A stretch of 64,000 nt of DNA, taken from the NCBI RefSeq assembly GCF_051020975.1, contig NW_027478169.1, positions 9,176,001 to 9,240,000 of the forward strand, in the 5' to 3' direction. Each line of letters starts with the position of its first letter. Positions within the stretch are counted from its first letter, which is position 1. Source of the stretch: Osmia lignaria lignaria. Its lineage: Eukaryota > Arthropoda > Insecta > Hymenoptera > Megachilidae. The position numbers were made by a program, and so were the translations under genes. This document shows, piece by piece, positions 24,286-36,199 of this stretch. Below the pieces are notes generated by a model. That model made no database searches and was not told where the DNA came from. It worked only from the letters and a program-made list of their open reading frames with translations.

Positions 24286-24929
24286 TCAGATGCGTAGTTC
24301 TCGAGATATATCAAGATATTTAAAAGTTCCGAAGCCGCACCAACATAATAGAGATACAGAAACACCTTGGCCCCTTTCTTTGAGATAACTCTGCACTATT
24401 GCGAGCTGCAAATGCCACTTCCAGCTTAGCTGTGCAGAAGAAGAACAACAAGAAGAAGAAATATCTCGAAATATGTCCGTCAGGCCCCTTCCCTTGAGAT
24501 AAATCTGCATATATCTCGGAAACGAAGCGAGCTATGGCAAAATGTTGAGAGACCTTTTTTGTAGAGAATTAAGTTTTCTACTTTTTATGTTCTATGATAT
24601 TTTTTGATCAGATGCGTAGTTCTCGAGATATATCAAGATATTTAAAAGTTCCGAAGCCGCACCAACATAATAGAGATACAGAAACACTGTGGCCCCTTTC
24701 TTTGAGATAACTCGGCACTACTGCGAGCTGGAAATGCCACTTCCAGTTTAGCTGTGCAGAAGAAGAACAACAAGAAGAAGAAATATCTCGAAATATGTCC
24801 GTCAGGCCCCTTCCCTTGAGATAAATCTGCAAATATCTCGGAAACGAAGCGAGCTATGGCAAAATGTTAAGAGACCTTTTCTGTAGAGAATTAAGTTTTC
24901 TACTTTTAATGTTCCATGATATTTTTTGA
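24286..24929. repeat. Leading pair of the three-monomer cassette, copy 4
   Basis: gcatatatc + gttgagagacc + gttttctac, then ctcggcactactgcg, 1,932 bp after copy 3. Here the second monomer ends in the ordinary ctgcaaatatctcgg, so its 3' end has been replaced relative to the other copies. Confidence 0.85.
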
Positions 24930-26217
24930 TCAGATGCGTAGTTCTCGAGATATATCAAGATATTTAAAAGTTCTGAAGCTGCACCAACATAATAGAGATA
25001 CAGAAACACCGTGGCCCCTTTCTTTGAGATAACTCTGCACTAGTGCGAGCCGCAAATGCCACTTCCAGCTTAGCTGTGCAGAAGAAGAACAACAAGAAGA
25101 AGAAATATCTGGAAATATGTCCGTTAGGCCCCTTCCCTTGAGATAAATCTGCAAATATCTCGGAAACGAAGCGAGCTATGGCAAAATGTTGAGAGACCTT
25201 TTTTGTAGAGAATTAAGTTTCCTACTATTTATGTTCTATGATATTTTTGGATCAGATGCGTAGTTCTCGAGATATATCAAGATATTTAAAAGTTCCGAAG
25301 CCGCACCAACATAATAGAGATACAGAAACACCGTGGCCCCTTTCTTTGAGATAACTCTGCACTAGTGCGAGCCGCAAATGCCACTTCCAGCTTAGCTGTG
25401 CAGAAGAAGAACAACAAGAAGAAGAAATATCTCGAAATATGTCCGTCAGGCCACTTCCCTTGAGATAAATCTGCAAATATCTCGGAAACGAAGCGAGCTA
25501 TGGCAAAATGTTAAGAGACCTTTTTTGTATGGAATTATGTTTCCTACTTTTTATGTTCTATGATATTTTTTGATCAGATGCGTAGTTCTCGAGATATATC
25601 AAGATATTTAAAAGTTCCGAAGCCGCACCAACATAATAGAGATACAGAAACACCGTGGCCGCTTTCTTTGAGATAACTCTGCACTAGTGCGAGCCGCAAA
25701 TGCCACTTCCAGCTTAGCTGTGCAGAAGAAGAACAACAAGAAGAAGAAATATCTGGAAATATGTCCGTTAGGCCCCTTCCCTTGAGATAAATCTGCAAAT
25801 ATTTCGGAAACGAAGCGAGCTATGGCAAAATGTTGAGAGACCTTTTTTGTAGAGAATTAAGTTTCCTACTATTTACGTTCTATGATATTTTTGGATCAGA
25901 TGCGTAGTTCTCGAGATATATCAAGATATTTAAAAGTTCCGAAGCCGCACCAACATAATAGAGATACAGAAACACCGTGGCCCCTTTCTTTGAGATAACT
26001 CTGCACTAGTGCGAGCCGCAAATGCCACTTCCAGCTTAGCTGTGCAGAAGAAGAACAACAAGAAGAAGAAATATCTCGAAATATGTCCGTCAGGCCACTT
26101 CCCTTGAGATAAATCTGCAAATATCTCGGAAACGAAGCGAGCTATGGCAAAATGTTAAGAGACCTTTTTTGTATGGAATTATGTTTCCTACAATTTATGT
26201 TCTATGATATTTTTTGA
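24930..26217. repeat. Two copies of a 644-bp dimer
   Basis: Monomers 24930 and 25574 share atatctggaaatatg plus ccgttaggcc and end in gttgagagacc and tactattta(t/c)g. Monomers 25252 and 25896 share tatttttggatcag at their start, ggccacttccc and tttgtatggaattatg. The order repeats exactly with a 644-bp period. All four are J-A/M-R, a combination rare elsewhere. A single relative of the second unit is at 28150. Confidence 0.9.
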
Positions 26218-28471
26218 TCAGAAGCGTAGTTTTCGAGATATATCGAGATATTTAAAAGTTCCGAAGCAGCACCAACATAATAGAGATACAGAAACACCGT
26301 GGCCCCTCTCTTTGAGATAACTCTGCACTATTGCGGGCTGGAAATGCCACTTCCAGTTTAGCTGTGCAGAAGAAGAACAACAAGAAGAAGAAATATCTCG
26401 AAATATGTCCGTCAGTACCCTTCCCTTGAGATAAATCTGCAAATATCTCGGAAACGAAGCGAGCTATTGCAAAATGTTAAGAGACCTTTTTTGTAGAGAA
26501 TTGAGTTTCCTACTTTTTATGTTCTATGATATTTTTTGATCAGATGCGTAGTTCTCGAGATATATCAAGATATTTAAAAGTTAAGTAGCCGCACCAACAT
26601 AATAGAGATACAGAAACACCGTGGCCCCTTTCTTTGAGATAACTCTGCACTATTGCGAGCTGCAAATGCCACTTCCAGCTTAGCTGTGCAGAAGAAGAAC
26701 AACAAGAAGAAGAAATATCTCGAAATGTGTCCGTCAGGCCCCTTCCCTTGAGATAAATCTGCAAATATCTCGGAAACGAAGAGAGCTATGGCAAAATGTT
26801 AAGAGACCTTTTTTGTAGAGAATTAAGTTTCCTACTTTTTATGTTCTATGATATTTTTTGATCAGATGCGTAGTTCTCGAGATATATCAAGATATTTAAA
26901 AGTTCCGAAGCCGCACCAACATAATAGAGATACAGAAACACCGTGGCCCCTTTCTTTGAGATAACTCTGTACTATTGCGAGCTGGAAATGCCACTTCCAG
27001 TTTAGCTGTGCAGAAGAAGAACAACAAGAAGAAGAAATATCTCGAAATATGTCCGTTAGGCCCCTTCCCTTGAGATAAATCTGCAAATATCTCGGAAACG
27101 AAGCGAGCTATGGCAAAATGTTAAGAGACGTTTTTTGTAGAGAATTATGTTTCCTACAATTTATGTTCTATGATATTTTTTGATCAGAAGCGTAGTTTTC
27201 GAGATATATCGAGATATTTAAAAGTTCCGAAGCAGCACCAACATAATAGAGATACAGAAACACCGTGGCCCCTTTCTTTGAGATAACTCTGCACTATTGC
27301 GAGCTGCAAATGCCACTTCCAGCTTAGCTGGGCAGAGGAAGAACAACAAGAAGAAGAAATATCTCGAAATATGTCCGTCAGGCCAGTTCCTTTGAGCTGA
27401 ATCTGCAAATATCTCGGAAACGAAGCGAGCTATGGCAAAATGTTAAGAGACCTTTTTTGTAGAGAATTAAGTTTCCTACTTTTTATCTTCTATGATATTT
27501 TCTGATCAGATGCGTAGTTCTCGAGATATATCAAGATATTTAAAAGTTCCGAAGCCGCACCAACATAATAGAGATACAGAAACACCGTGGCCCCTTTCTT
27601 TCAGATAACTATGCACTATTGCGAGCAGTAAATGCCACTTCCAGCTTAGCTGTGCAGAAGAAGAACAACAAGAAGAAGAAATATCTCGAAATATGTCCGT
27701 CAGGCCCCTTACCTTGAGATAAATCTGCAAATATCTCGGAAACGAAGCGAGCTATGGCAAAATGTTAAGAGACCTTTTTTGTAGAGAATTATGTTTCCTA
27801 CTTTTTATGTTCTATGATATTTTTTGATCAGAAGCGTAGTTTTCGAGATATATCGAGATATTTAAAAGTTCCGAAGCCGCACCAACATAATAGAGATACA
27901 GAAACACCGTGGCCCCTTTCTTTGAGATAACTCTGCACTATTGCGAGCTGCAAATGCCACTTCCAGCTTAGCTGTGCAGAGGAAGAACAACAAGAAGAAG
28001 AAATATCTCGAAATATGTCCGTCAGGCCAGTTCCTTTGAGCTGAATCTGCAAATATCTCGGAAACGAAGCGAGCTATGGCAAAATGTTAAGAGACATTTT
28101 TTGTAGAGAATTAAGTTTCCTACTATTTATGTTCTATGATATTTTTGGATCAGATGCGTAGTTCTCGAGATATATCAAGATATTTAAAAGTTCCGAAGCC
28201 GCACCAACATAATAGAGATACAGAAACACCGTGGCCCCTTTCTTTGAGATAACTCTGCACTAGTGCGAGCCGCAAATGCCACTTCCAGCTTAGCTGTGCA
28301 GAAGAAGAACAACAAGAAGAAGAAATATCTCGAAATATGTCCGTTAGGCCCCTTCCCTTGAGATAAATCTGCAAATATCTCGGAAACGAAGCGAGCTATG
28401 GCAAAATGTTAAGAGACGTTTTTTGTAGAGAATTAAGTTTCCTACTTTTTATGTTCTATGATGTTTTTTGA
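26218..28471. repeat. Monomers 82-88
   Basis: Mixed types. 26218 is J-B/M-N with cagtacccttccc. 26540 has agttaagtagccgcacc. 27184 and 27828 are J-B/M-L/T-Q monomers. 27506 carries tttcagataactatgcac, shared with the monomer at 37488 almost 10 kb away. 28150 repeats the tttttggatcag type. Confidence 0.85.
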
Positions 28472-29115
28472 TCAGATGCGTAGTTCTCGAGATATATCAA
28501 GATATTTAAAAGTTCCGAAGCCGCACCAACATAATAGAGATACAGAAACACCGTGGCCCCTCTCTTTGAGATAACTCTGCACTATTGCGAGCTGGAAATG
28601 CCACTTCCAGTTTAGCTGTGCAGAAGAAGAACAACAAGAAGAAGAAATATCTCGAAATATGTCCGTTAGGCCCCTTCCCTTGAGATAAATCTGCAAATAT
28701 CTCGGAAACGAAGCGAGCTATGGCAAAATGTTAAGAGACGTTTTTTGTAGAGAATTAAGTTTCCTACTTTTTATGTTCTATGATGTTTTTTGATCAGATG
28801 CGTAGTTCTCGAGATATATCAAGATATTTAAAAGTTCCGAAGCCGCACCAACATAATAGAGATACAGAAACACCGTGGCCCCTCTCTTTGAGATAACTCT
28901 GCACTATTGCGAGCTGGAAATGCCACTTCCAGTTTAGCTGTGCAGAAGAAGAACAACAAGAAGAAGAAATATCTCGAAATATGTCCGTTAGGCCCCTTCC
29001 CTTGAGATAAATCTGCAAATATCTCGGAAACGAAGCGAGCTATGGCAAAATGTTAAGAGACCTTTTTTGTAGAGAATTAAGTTTCCTACTTTTTATGTTC
29101 TATGATATTTTTTGA
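28472..29115. repeat. Near-identical adjacent monomer pair
   Basis: Two J-A/M-N monomers opened by tatgatgttttttgatc, with cccctctctttgag and ccgttaggcc. By eye they are identical from the junction to the tail and differ only at gagacg versus gagacc near their ends. This indicates a very recent single-monomer duplication. Confidence 0.9.
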
Positions 29116-30081
29116 TCAGATGCGTAGTTCTCGAGATATATCAAGATATTTAAAAGTTCCGAAGCCGCACCAACATAATAGAGATACAGAAACACCGTGG
29201 CCCCTTTCTTTGAGATAACTCTGCACTATTGCGAGCTGTAAATGGCACTTCCAGCTTTGCTGTGCAGAAGAAGAACAACAAGAAGAAGACATATCTCGAA
29301 ATATGTCCGTCAGGCCCCTTCCCTTGAGATATATCTGCAAATATCTCGGAAACCAAGCGAGCTATGGCAAAATGTTAAGAGACCTTTTTTGTAGAGAATT
29401 ATGTTTCCTACAATTTATGTTCTATGATATTTTTTGATCAGAAGCGTAGTTTTCGAGATATATCGAGATATTTAAAAGTTCCAAAGCCGCACCAACATAA
29501 TAGAGATACAGAAACACCGTGGCCCCTTTCTTTGAGATAACTCTGCACTAGTGCGAGCCGCAAATGCCACTTCCAGCTTAGCTGTGCAGAAGAAGAACAA
29601 CAAGAAGAAGAAATATCTCGAAATATGTCCGTCAGGCCCCTTCCCTTGAGATAAATCTGCAAATATCTCGGAAACGAAGCGAGCTATGGCAAAATGTTAA
29701 GAGACCTTTTTTGTAGAGAATTAAGTTTCCTACTTTTTATCTTCTATGATATTTTCTGATCAGATGCGTAGTTCTCGAGATATATCAAGATATTTAAAAG
29801 TTCCGAAGCCGCACCAACATAATAGAGATACAGAAACACCGTGGCCCCTTTCTTTGAGATAACTCTGCACTAGTGCGAGCCGCAAATGCCACTTCCAGCT
29901 TAGCTGTGCAGCAGAAGAACAACAAGAAGAAGAAATATCTCGAAATATGTCCGTTAGGCCCCATCCCTTGAGATAAATCTGCAAATATCTCGGAAACGAA
30001 GCGAGCTATGGCAAAATGTTAAGAGACCTTCTTTGTAGAGAATTATGTTTCCTACAATTTATGTTCTATGATATTTTTTGA
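29116..30081. repeat. Monomers 91-93
   Basis: 29116 is J-A/M-L with gctgtaaatggcac and aagaagacatatctcg. 29438 is J-B/M-R with agttccaaagccgcacc, shared with 34590. 29760 is J-A/M-R with ttttctgatcag and gcagcagaagaac. Confidence 0.85.
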
Positions 30082-31691
30082 TCAGAAGCGTAGTTTTCGA
30101 GATATATCGAGATATTTAAAAGTTCCGAAGCCGCACCAACATAATAGGGATACAGAAACACCGTGGCCCCTTTCTTTGAGATAACTCTGCACTAGTGCGA
30201 GCCGCAAATGCCACTTCCAGCTTAGCTGTGCAGAAGAAGTACAACAAGAAGAAGAAATATCTCGAAATATGTCCGTCAGGCCCCTTCCCTTGAGATAAAT
30301 CTGCAAATATCTCGGAAACGAAGCGAGCTATGGCAAAATGTTAAGAGACCTTTTTTGTAGAGAACTAAGTTTCCTACTTTTTATGTTCTATGATATTTTT
30401 TGATCAGATGCGTAGTTCTCGAGATATATCAAGATATTTAAAAGTTCCGAAGCCGCACCAACATAATAGAGATACAGAAACACCGTGGCCCCTCTCTTTG
30501 AGATAACTCTGCACTATTGCGAGCTGGAAATGCCACTTCCAGTTTAGCTGTGCAGAAGAAGAACAACAAGAAGAAGAAATATCTCGAAATATGTCCGTTA
30601 GGCCCCTTCCCTTGAGATAAATCTGCAAATATCTCGGAAACGAAGCGAGCTATGGCAAAATGTTAAGAGACCTTTTTTGTAGAGAATTAAGTTTCCTACT
30701 TTTTATGTTCTATGATATTTTTTGATCAGATGCGTAGCTCTCGAGATATATCAAGATATTTAAAAGTTCCGAAGCCGCACCAACATAATAGAGATATAGA
30801 AACACCGTGGCCCCTCTCTTTGAGATAACTCTGCACTATTGCGAGCTGGAAATGCCACTTCCAGTTTAGCTGTGCAGAAGAAGAACAACAAGAAGAAGAA
30901 ATATCTCGAAATATGTCCGTTAGGCCCCATCCCTTGAGATAAATCTGCAAATATCTCGGAAACGAAGCGAGCTATGGCAAAATGTTAAGAGACCTTTTTT
31001 GTAGAGAATTATGTTTCCTACAATTTATGTTCTATGATATTTTTTGATCAGAAGCGTAGTTTTCGAGATATATCGAGATATTTAAAAGTTCCGAAGCCGC
31101 ACCAACATAATAGGGATACAGAAACACCGTGGCCCCTTTCTTTGAGATAACTCTGCACTAGTGCGAGCCGCAAATGCCACTTCCAGCTTAGCTGTGCAGA
31201 AGAAGTACAACAAGAAGAAGAAATATCTCGAAATATGTCCGTCAGGCCCCTTCCCTTGAGATAAATCTGCAAATATCTCGGAAACGAAGCGAGCTATGGC
31301 AAAATGTTAAGAGACCTTTTTTGTAGAGAACTAAGTTTCCTACTTTTTATGTTCTATGATATTTTTTGATCAGATGCGTAGTTCTCGAGATATATCAAGA
31401 TATTTAAAAGTTCCGAAGCCGCACCAACATAATAGAGATACAGAAACACCGTGGCCCCTCTCTTTGAGATAACTCTGCACTATTGCGAGCTGGAAATGCC
31501 ACTTCCAGTTTAGCTGTGCAGAAGAAGTACAACAAGAAGAAGAAATATCTCGAAATATGTCCGTTAGGCCCCTTCCCTTGAGATAAATCTGCAAATATCT
31601 CGGAAACGAAGCGAGCTATGGCAAAATGTTAAGAGACCTTTTTTGTAGAGAATTAAGTTTCATACTTTTTATGTTCTATGATATTTTTTGA
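30082..31691. repeat. Three-monomer (966-bp) duplication
   Basis: Monomers 30082 and 31048 are J-B/M-R with aatagggatacag and gaagaagtacaac, and both end in gagaactaag (30361 and 31327, exactly 966 bp apart). 30404 and 31370 are matching J-A/M-N monomers; the latter has also gained gaagaagtacaac, a sign of conversion by its neighbour. 30726 is the unmatched middle unit, with gatatagaaacacc. Confidence 0.88.
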
Positions 31692-32335
31692 TCAGATGCG
31701 TAGTTCTCGAGATATATCAAGATATTTAAAAGTTCCGAAGCCGCACCAACATAATAGAGATACAGAAACACCGTGGCCCCTTTCTTTGAGATAACTCTGC
31801 ACTATTGCGAGCTGTAAATGCCACTTCCAGCTTAGCTGTGCAGAAGAAGAACAACAAGAAGAAGACATATCTCGAAATATGTCCGTCAGGCCCCTTCCCT
31901 TGAGATAAATCTGCAAATATCTCGGAAACGAAGCGAGCTAGGGCAAAATGTTGAGAGACCTTTTTTGTAGCGAATTAAGTTTCCTACTTTTTATGTTCTA
32001 TGATATTTTTTGATCAGATGCGTAGTTCTCGAGATATATCAAGATATTTAAAAGTTCCGAAGCCGCACCAACATAATAGAGATACAGAAACACCGTGGCC
32101 CATCTCTTTGAGATGACTCTGCACTATTGCGAGCTGGAAATGCCGCTTCCAGTTTAGCTGTGCAGAAGAAGAACAACAAGAAGAAGAAATATGTCGAAAT
32201 ATGTCCGTCAGGCCCCTTCCCTCGAGATAAATCTGCAAATATCTCGGAAACGAAGCGAGCTATGGCAAAATGTTAAGAGACCTTTTTTGTAGAGAATTAT
32301 GTTTCCTACAATTTATGTTCTATGATATTTTTTGA
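31692..32335. repeat. Monomers 99-100
   Basis: 31692 is of the gctgtaaatgcc and gaagacatatctcg type. 32014 is an unusually divergent J-A/M-N monomer with cccatctctttgagatgac, aaatgccgcttcc and aatatgtcgaaatatg. Confidence 0.85.
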
Positions 32336-33301
32336 TCAGAAGCGTAGTTTTCGAGATATATCGAGATATTTAAAAGTTCCGAAGCCGCACCAACATAATA
32401 GAGATACAGAAACACCGTGGCCCCTTTCTTTGAGATAACTCTGCACTAGTGCGAGCCGCAAATGCCACTTCCAGCTTAGCTGTGCAGAAGAAGAACAACA
32501 AGAAGAAGAAATATCTCGAAATATGTCCGTCAGGCCCCTTCCCTTGAGATAAATCTGCAAATATCTCGGAAACGAAGCGAGCTATGGCAAAATGTTAAGA
32601 GACCTTTTTTGTAGAGAATTAAGTTTCCTACTTTTTATGTTCTATGATATTTTTTGATCAGATGCGTAGTTCTCGAGATATATCAAGATATTTAAAAGTT
32701 CCGAAGCCGCACCAACATAATAGAGATACAGAAACACCGTGGCCCCTTTCTTTGAGATAACTCTGCACTATTGCGAGCTGCAAATGCCACTTCCAGCTTA
32801 GCTGTGCAGAGGAAGAACAACAAGAAGAAGAAATATCTCGAAATATGTCCGTCAGGCCAGTTCCTTTGAGCTGAATCTGCAAATATCTCGGAAACGAAGC
32901 GAGCTATGGCAAAATGTTAAGAGACGTTTTTTGTAGAGAATTATGTTTCCTACAATTTATGCTCTATGATATTTTTTGATCAGAAGCGTAGTTTTCGAGA
33001 TATATCGAGATATTTAAAAGTTCCGAAGCCGCACCAACATAATAGGGATACAGAAACACCGTGGCCCCTTTCTTTGAGATAACTCTGCACTAGTGCGAGC
33101 CGCAAATGCCACTTCCAGCTTAGCTGTGCAGAAGAAGAACAACAAGAAGAAGAAATATCTCGAAATATGTCCGTCAGGCCCCTTCCCTTGAGATAAATCT
33201 GCAAATATCTCGGAAACGAAGCGAGCTATGGCAAAATGTTGAGAGACCTTTTTTGTAGAGAATTAAGTTTCCTACTTTTTATGTTCTATGATATTTTTTG
33301 A
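32336..33301. repeat. Monomers 101-103, B/R - A/Q - B/R
   Basis: A J-A/T-Q monomer (32658) flanked by J-B/M-R/T-s monomers. It is the first appearance of the alternation that dominates from here to 47 kb. The T-Q monomer ends in gagacgttttttgtag and a J-B junction with tatgctctatg. Confidence 0.87.
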
Positions 33302-36199
33302 TCAGATGCGTAGTTCTCGAGATATATCAAGATATTTAAAAGTTCCGAAGCCGCACCAACATAATAGAGATACAGAAACACCGTGGCCCCTTTCTTTGAG
33401 ATAACTCTGCACTATTGCGAGCTGTAAATGCCACTTCCAGCTTAGCTGTGCAGAAGAAGAACAACAAGAAGAAGACATATCTCGAAATATGTCCGTCAGG
33501 CCCCTTCCCTTGAGATATATCTGCAAATATCTCGGAAACGAAGCGAGCTATGGCAAAATGTTAAGAGACCTTTTTTGTAGAGAATTATGTTTCCTACAAT
33601 TTATGTTCTATGATATTTTTTGATCAGAAGCGTAGTTATCGAGATATATCGAGATATTTAAAAGTTCCGAAGCCGCACCAACATAATAGAGATACAGAAA
33701 CACCGTGGCCCCTTTCTTTGAGATAACTCTGCACTAGTGCGAGCCGCAAATGCCACTTCCAGCTTAGCTGTGCAGAAGAAGAACAACAAGAAGAAGAAAT
33801 ATCTCGAAATATGTCCGTCAGGCCCCTTCCCTTGAGATAAATCTGCAAATATCTCGGAAACGAAGCGAGCTATGGCAAAATGTTAAGAGACCTTTTTTGT
33901 AGAGAATTAAGTTTCCTACTTTTTATGTTCTATGATATTTTTTGATCAGATGCGTAGTTCTCGAGATATATCAAGATATTTAAAAGTTCCGAAGCCGCAC
34001 CAACATAATAGAGATACAGAAACACCGTGGCCCCTTTCTTTGAGATAACTCTGCACTATTGCGAGCTGCAAATGCCACTTCCAGCTTAGCTGTGCAGAGG
34101 AAGAACAACAAGAAGAAGAAATATCTCGAAATATGTCCGTCAGGCCAGTTCCTTTGAGCTGAATCTGCAAATATCTCGGAAACGAAGCGAGCTATGGCAA
34201 AATGTTAAGAGACGTTTTTTGTAGAGAATTATGTTTCCTACAATTTATGCTCTATGATATTTTTTGATCAGAAGCGTAGTTTTCGAGATATATCGAGATA
34301 TTTAAAAGTTCCGAAGCCGCACCAACATAATAGAGATACAGAAACACCGTGGCCCCTTTCTTTGAGATAACTCTGCACTATTGCGAGCTGTAAATGCCAC
34401 TTCCAGCTTAGCTGTGCAGAAGAAGAACAACAAGAAGAAGACATATCTCGAAATATGTCCGTCAGGCCCCTTCCCTTGAGATATATCTGCAAATATCTCG
34501 GAAACGAAGCGAGCTATGGCAAAATGTTAAGAGACCTTTTTTGTAGAGAATTATGTTTCCTACAATTTATGTTCTATGATATTTTTTGATCAGAAGCGTA
34601 GTTTTCGAGATATATCGAGATATTTAAAAGTTCCAAAGCCGCACCAACATAATAGAGATACAGAAACACCGTGGCCCCTTTCTTTGAGATAACTCTGCAC
34701 TAGTGCGAGCCGCAAATGCCACTTCCAGCTTAGCTGTGCGGAAGAAGAACAACAAGAAGAAGAAATATCTCGAAATATGTCCGTCAGGCCCCTTCCCTTG
34801 AGATAAATCTGCAAATATCTCGGAAACGAAGCGAGCTATGGCAAAATGTTGAGAGACCTTTTTTGTAGAGAATTAAGTTTCCTACTTTTTATGTTCTATG
34901 ATATTTTTTGATCAGATGCGTAGTTCTCGAGATATATCAAGATATTTAAAAGTTCCGAAGCCGCACCAACATAATAGAGATACAGAAACACCGTGGCCCC
35001 TTTCTTTGAGATAACTCTGCACTATTGCGAGCTGCAAATGCCACTTCCACCTTAGCTGTGCAGAGGAAGAACAACAAGAAGGAGAAATATCTCGAAATAT
35101 GTCCGTCAGGCCAGTTCCTTTGAGCTGAATCTGCAAATATCTCGGAAACGAAGCGAGCTATGGCAAAATGTTAAGAGACGTTTTTTGTAGAGAATTATGT
35201 TTCCTACAATTTATGCTCTATGATATTTTTTGATCAGAAGCGTAGTTTTCGAGACATATCGAGATATTTAAAAGTTCCGAAGCCGCACCAACATAATAGG
35301 GATACAGAAACACCGTGGCCCCTTTCTTTGAGATAACTCTGCACTAGTGCGAGCCGCAAATGCCACTTCCAGCTTAGCTGTGCAGAAGAAGAACAACAAG
35401 AAGAAGAAATATCTCGAAATATGTCCGTCAGGCCCCTTCCCTTGAGATAAATCTGCAAATATCTCGGAAACGAAGCGAGCTATGGCAAAATGTTGAGAGA
35501 CCTTTTTTGTAGAGAATTATGTTTCCTACAATTTATGTTCTATGATATTTTTTGATCAGAAGCGTAGTTTTCGAGATATATCGAGATATTTAAAAGTTCC
35601 GAAGCCGCACCAACATAATAGAGATACAGAAACACCGTGGCCCCTTTCTTTGAGATAACTCTGCACTAGTGCGAGCCGCAAATGCCACTTCCAGCTTAGC
35701 TGTGCAGAAGAAGAACAACAAGAAGAAGAAATATCTCGAAATATGTCCGTCAGGCCCCTTCCCTTGAGATAAATCTGCAAATATCTCGGAAACGAAGCGA
35801 GCTATGGCAAAATGTTAAGAGACCTTTTTTGTAGAGAATTAAGTTTCCTACTTTTTATGTTCTACGATATTTTTTGATCAGATGCGTAGTTCTCGAGATA
35901 TATCCAGATATTTAAAAGTTCCGAAGCCGCACCAACATAATAGAGATACAGAAACACCGTGGCCCCTTTCTTTGAGATAACTCTGCACTATTGCGAGCTG
36001 CAAATGCCACTTCCAGCTTAGCTGTGCAGAGGAAGAACAACAAGAAGGAGAAATATCTCGAAATATGTCCGTCAGGCCAGTTCCTTTGAGCTGAATCTGC
36101 AAATATCTCGGAAACGAAGCGAGCTATGGCAATATGTTAAGAGACGTTTTTTGTAGAGAATTATGTTTCCTACAATTTATGTTCTATGATATTTTTTGA
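33302..36199. repeat. Three-monomer higher-order repeat, about three copies
   Basis: Period 966 bp starting at 33302, 34268 and 35234. Unit order is a gctgtaaatgcc/gaagacatatctcg monomer, a J-B/M-R monomer and a J-A/T-Q monomer; gaagacatat falls at 33471 and 34437, exactly 966 bp apart. In the third copy the first unit is replaced by a J-B/M-R monomer with tcgagacatatcg. Monomers 34912 and 35878 share gaaggagaaatatc. In 33624 the change gtagttatcg shortens the minus-strand open frame. Confidence 0.87.
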
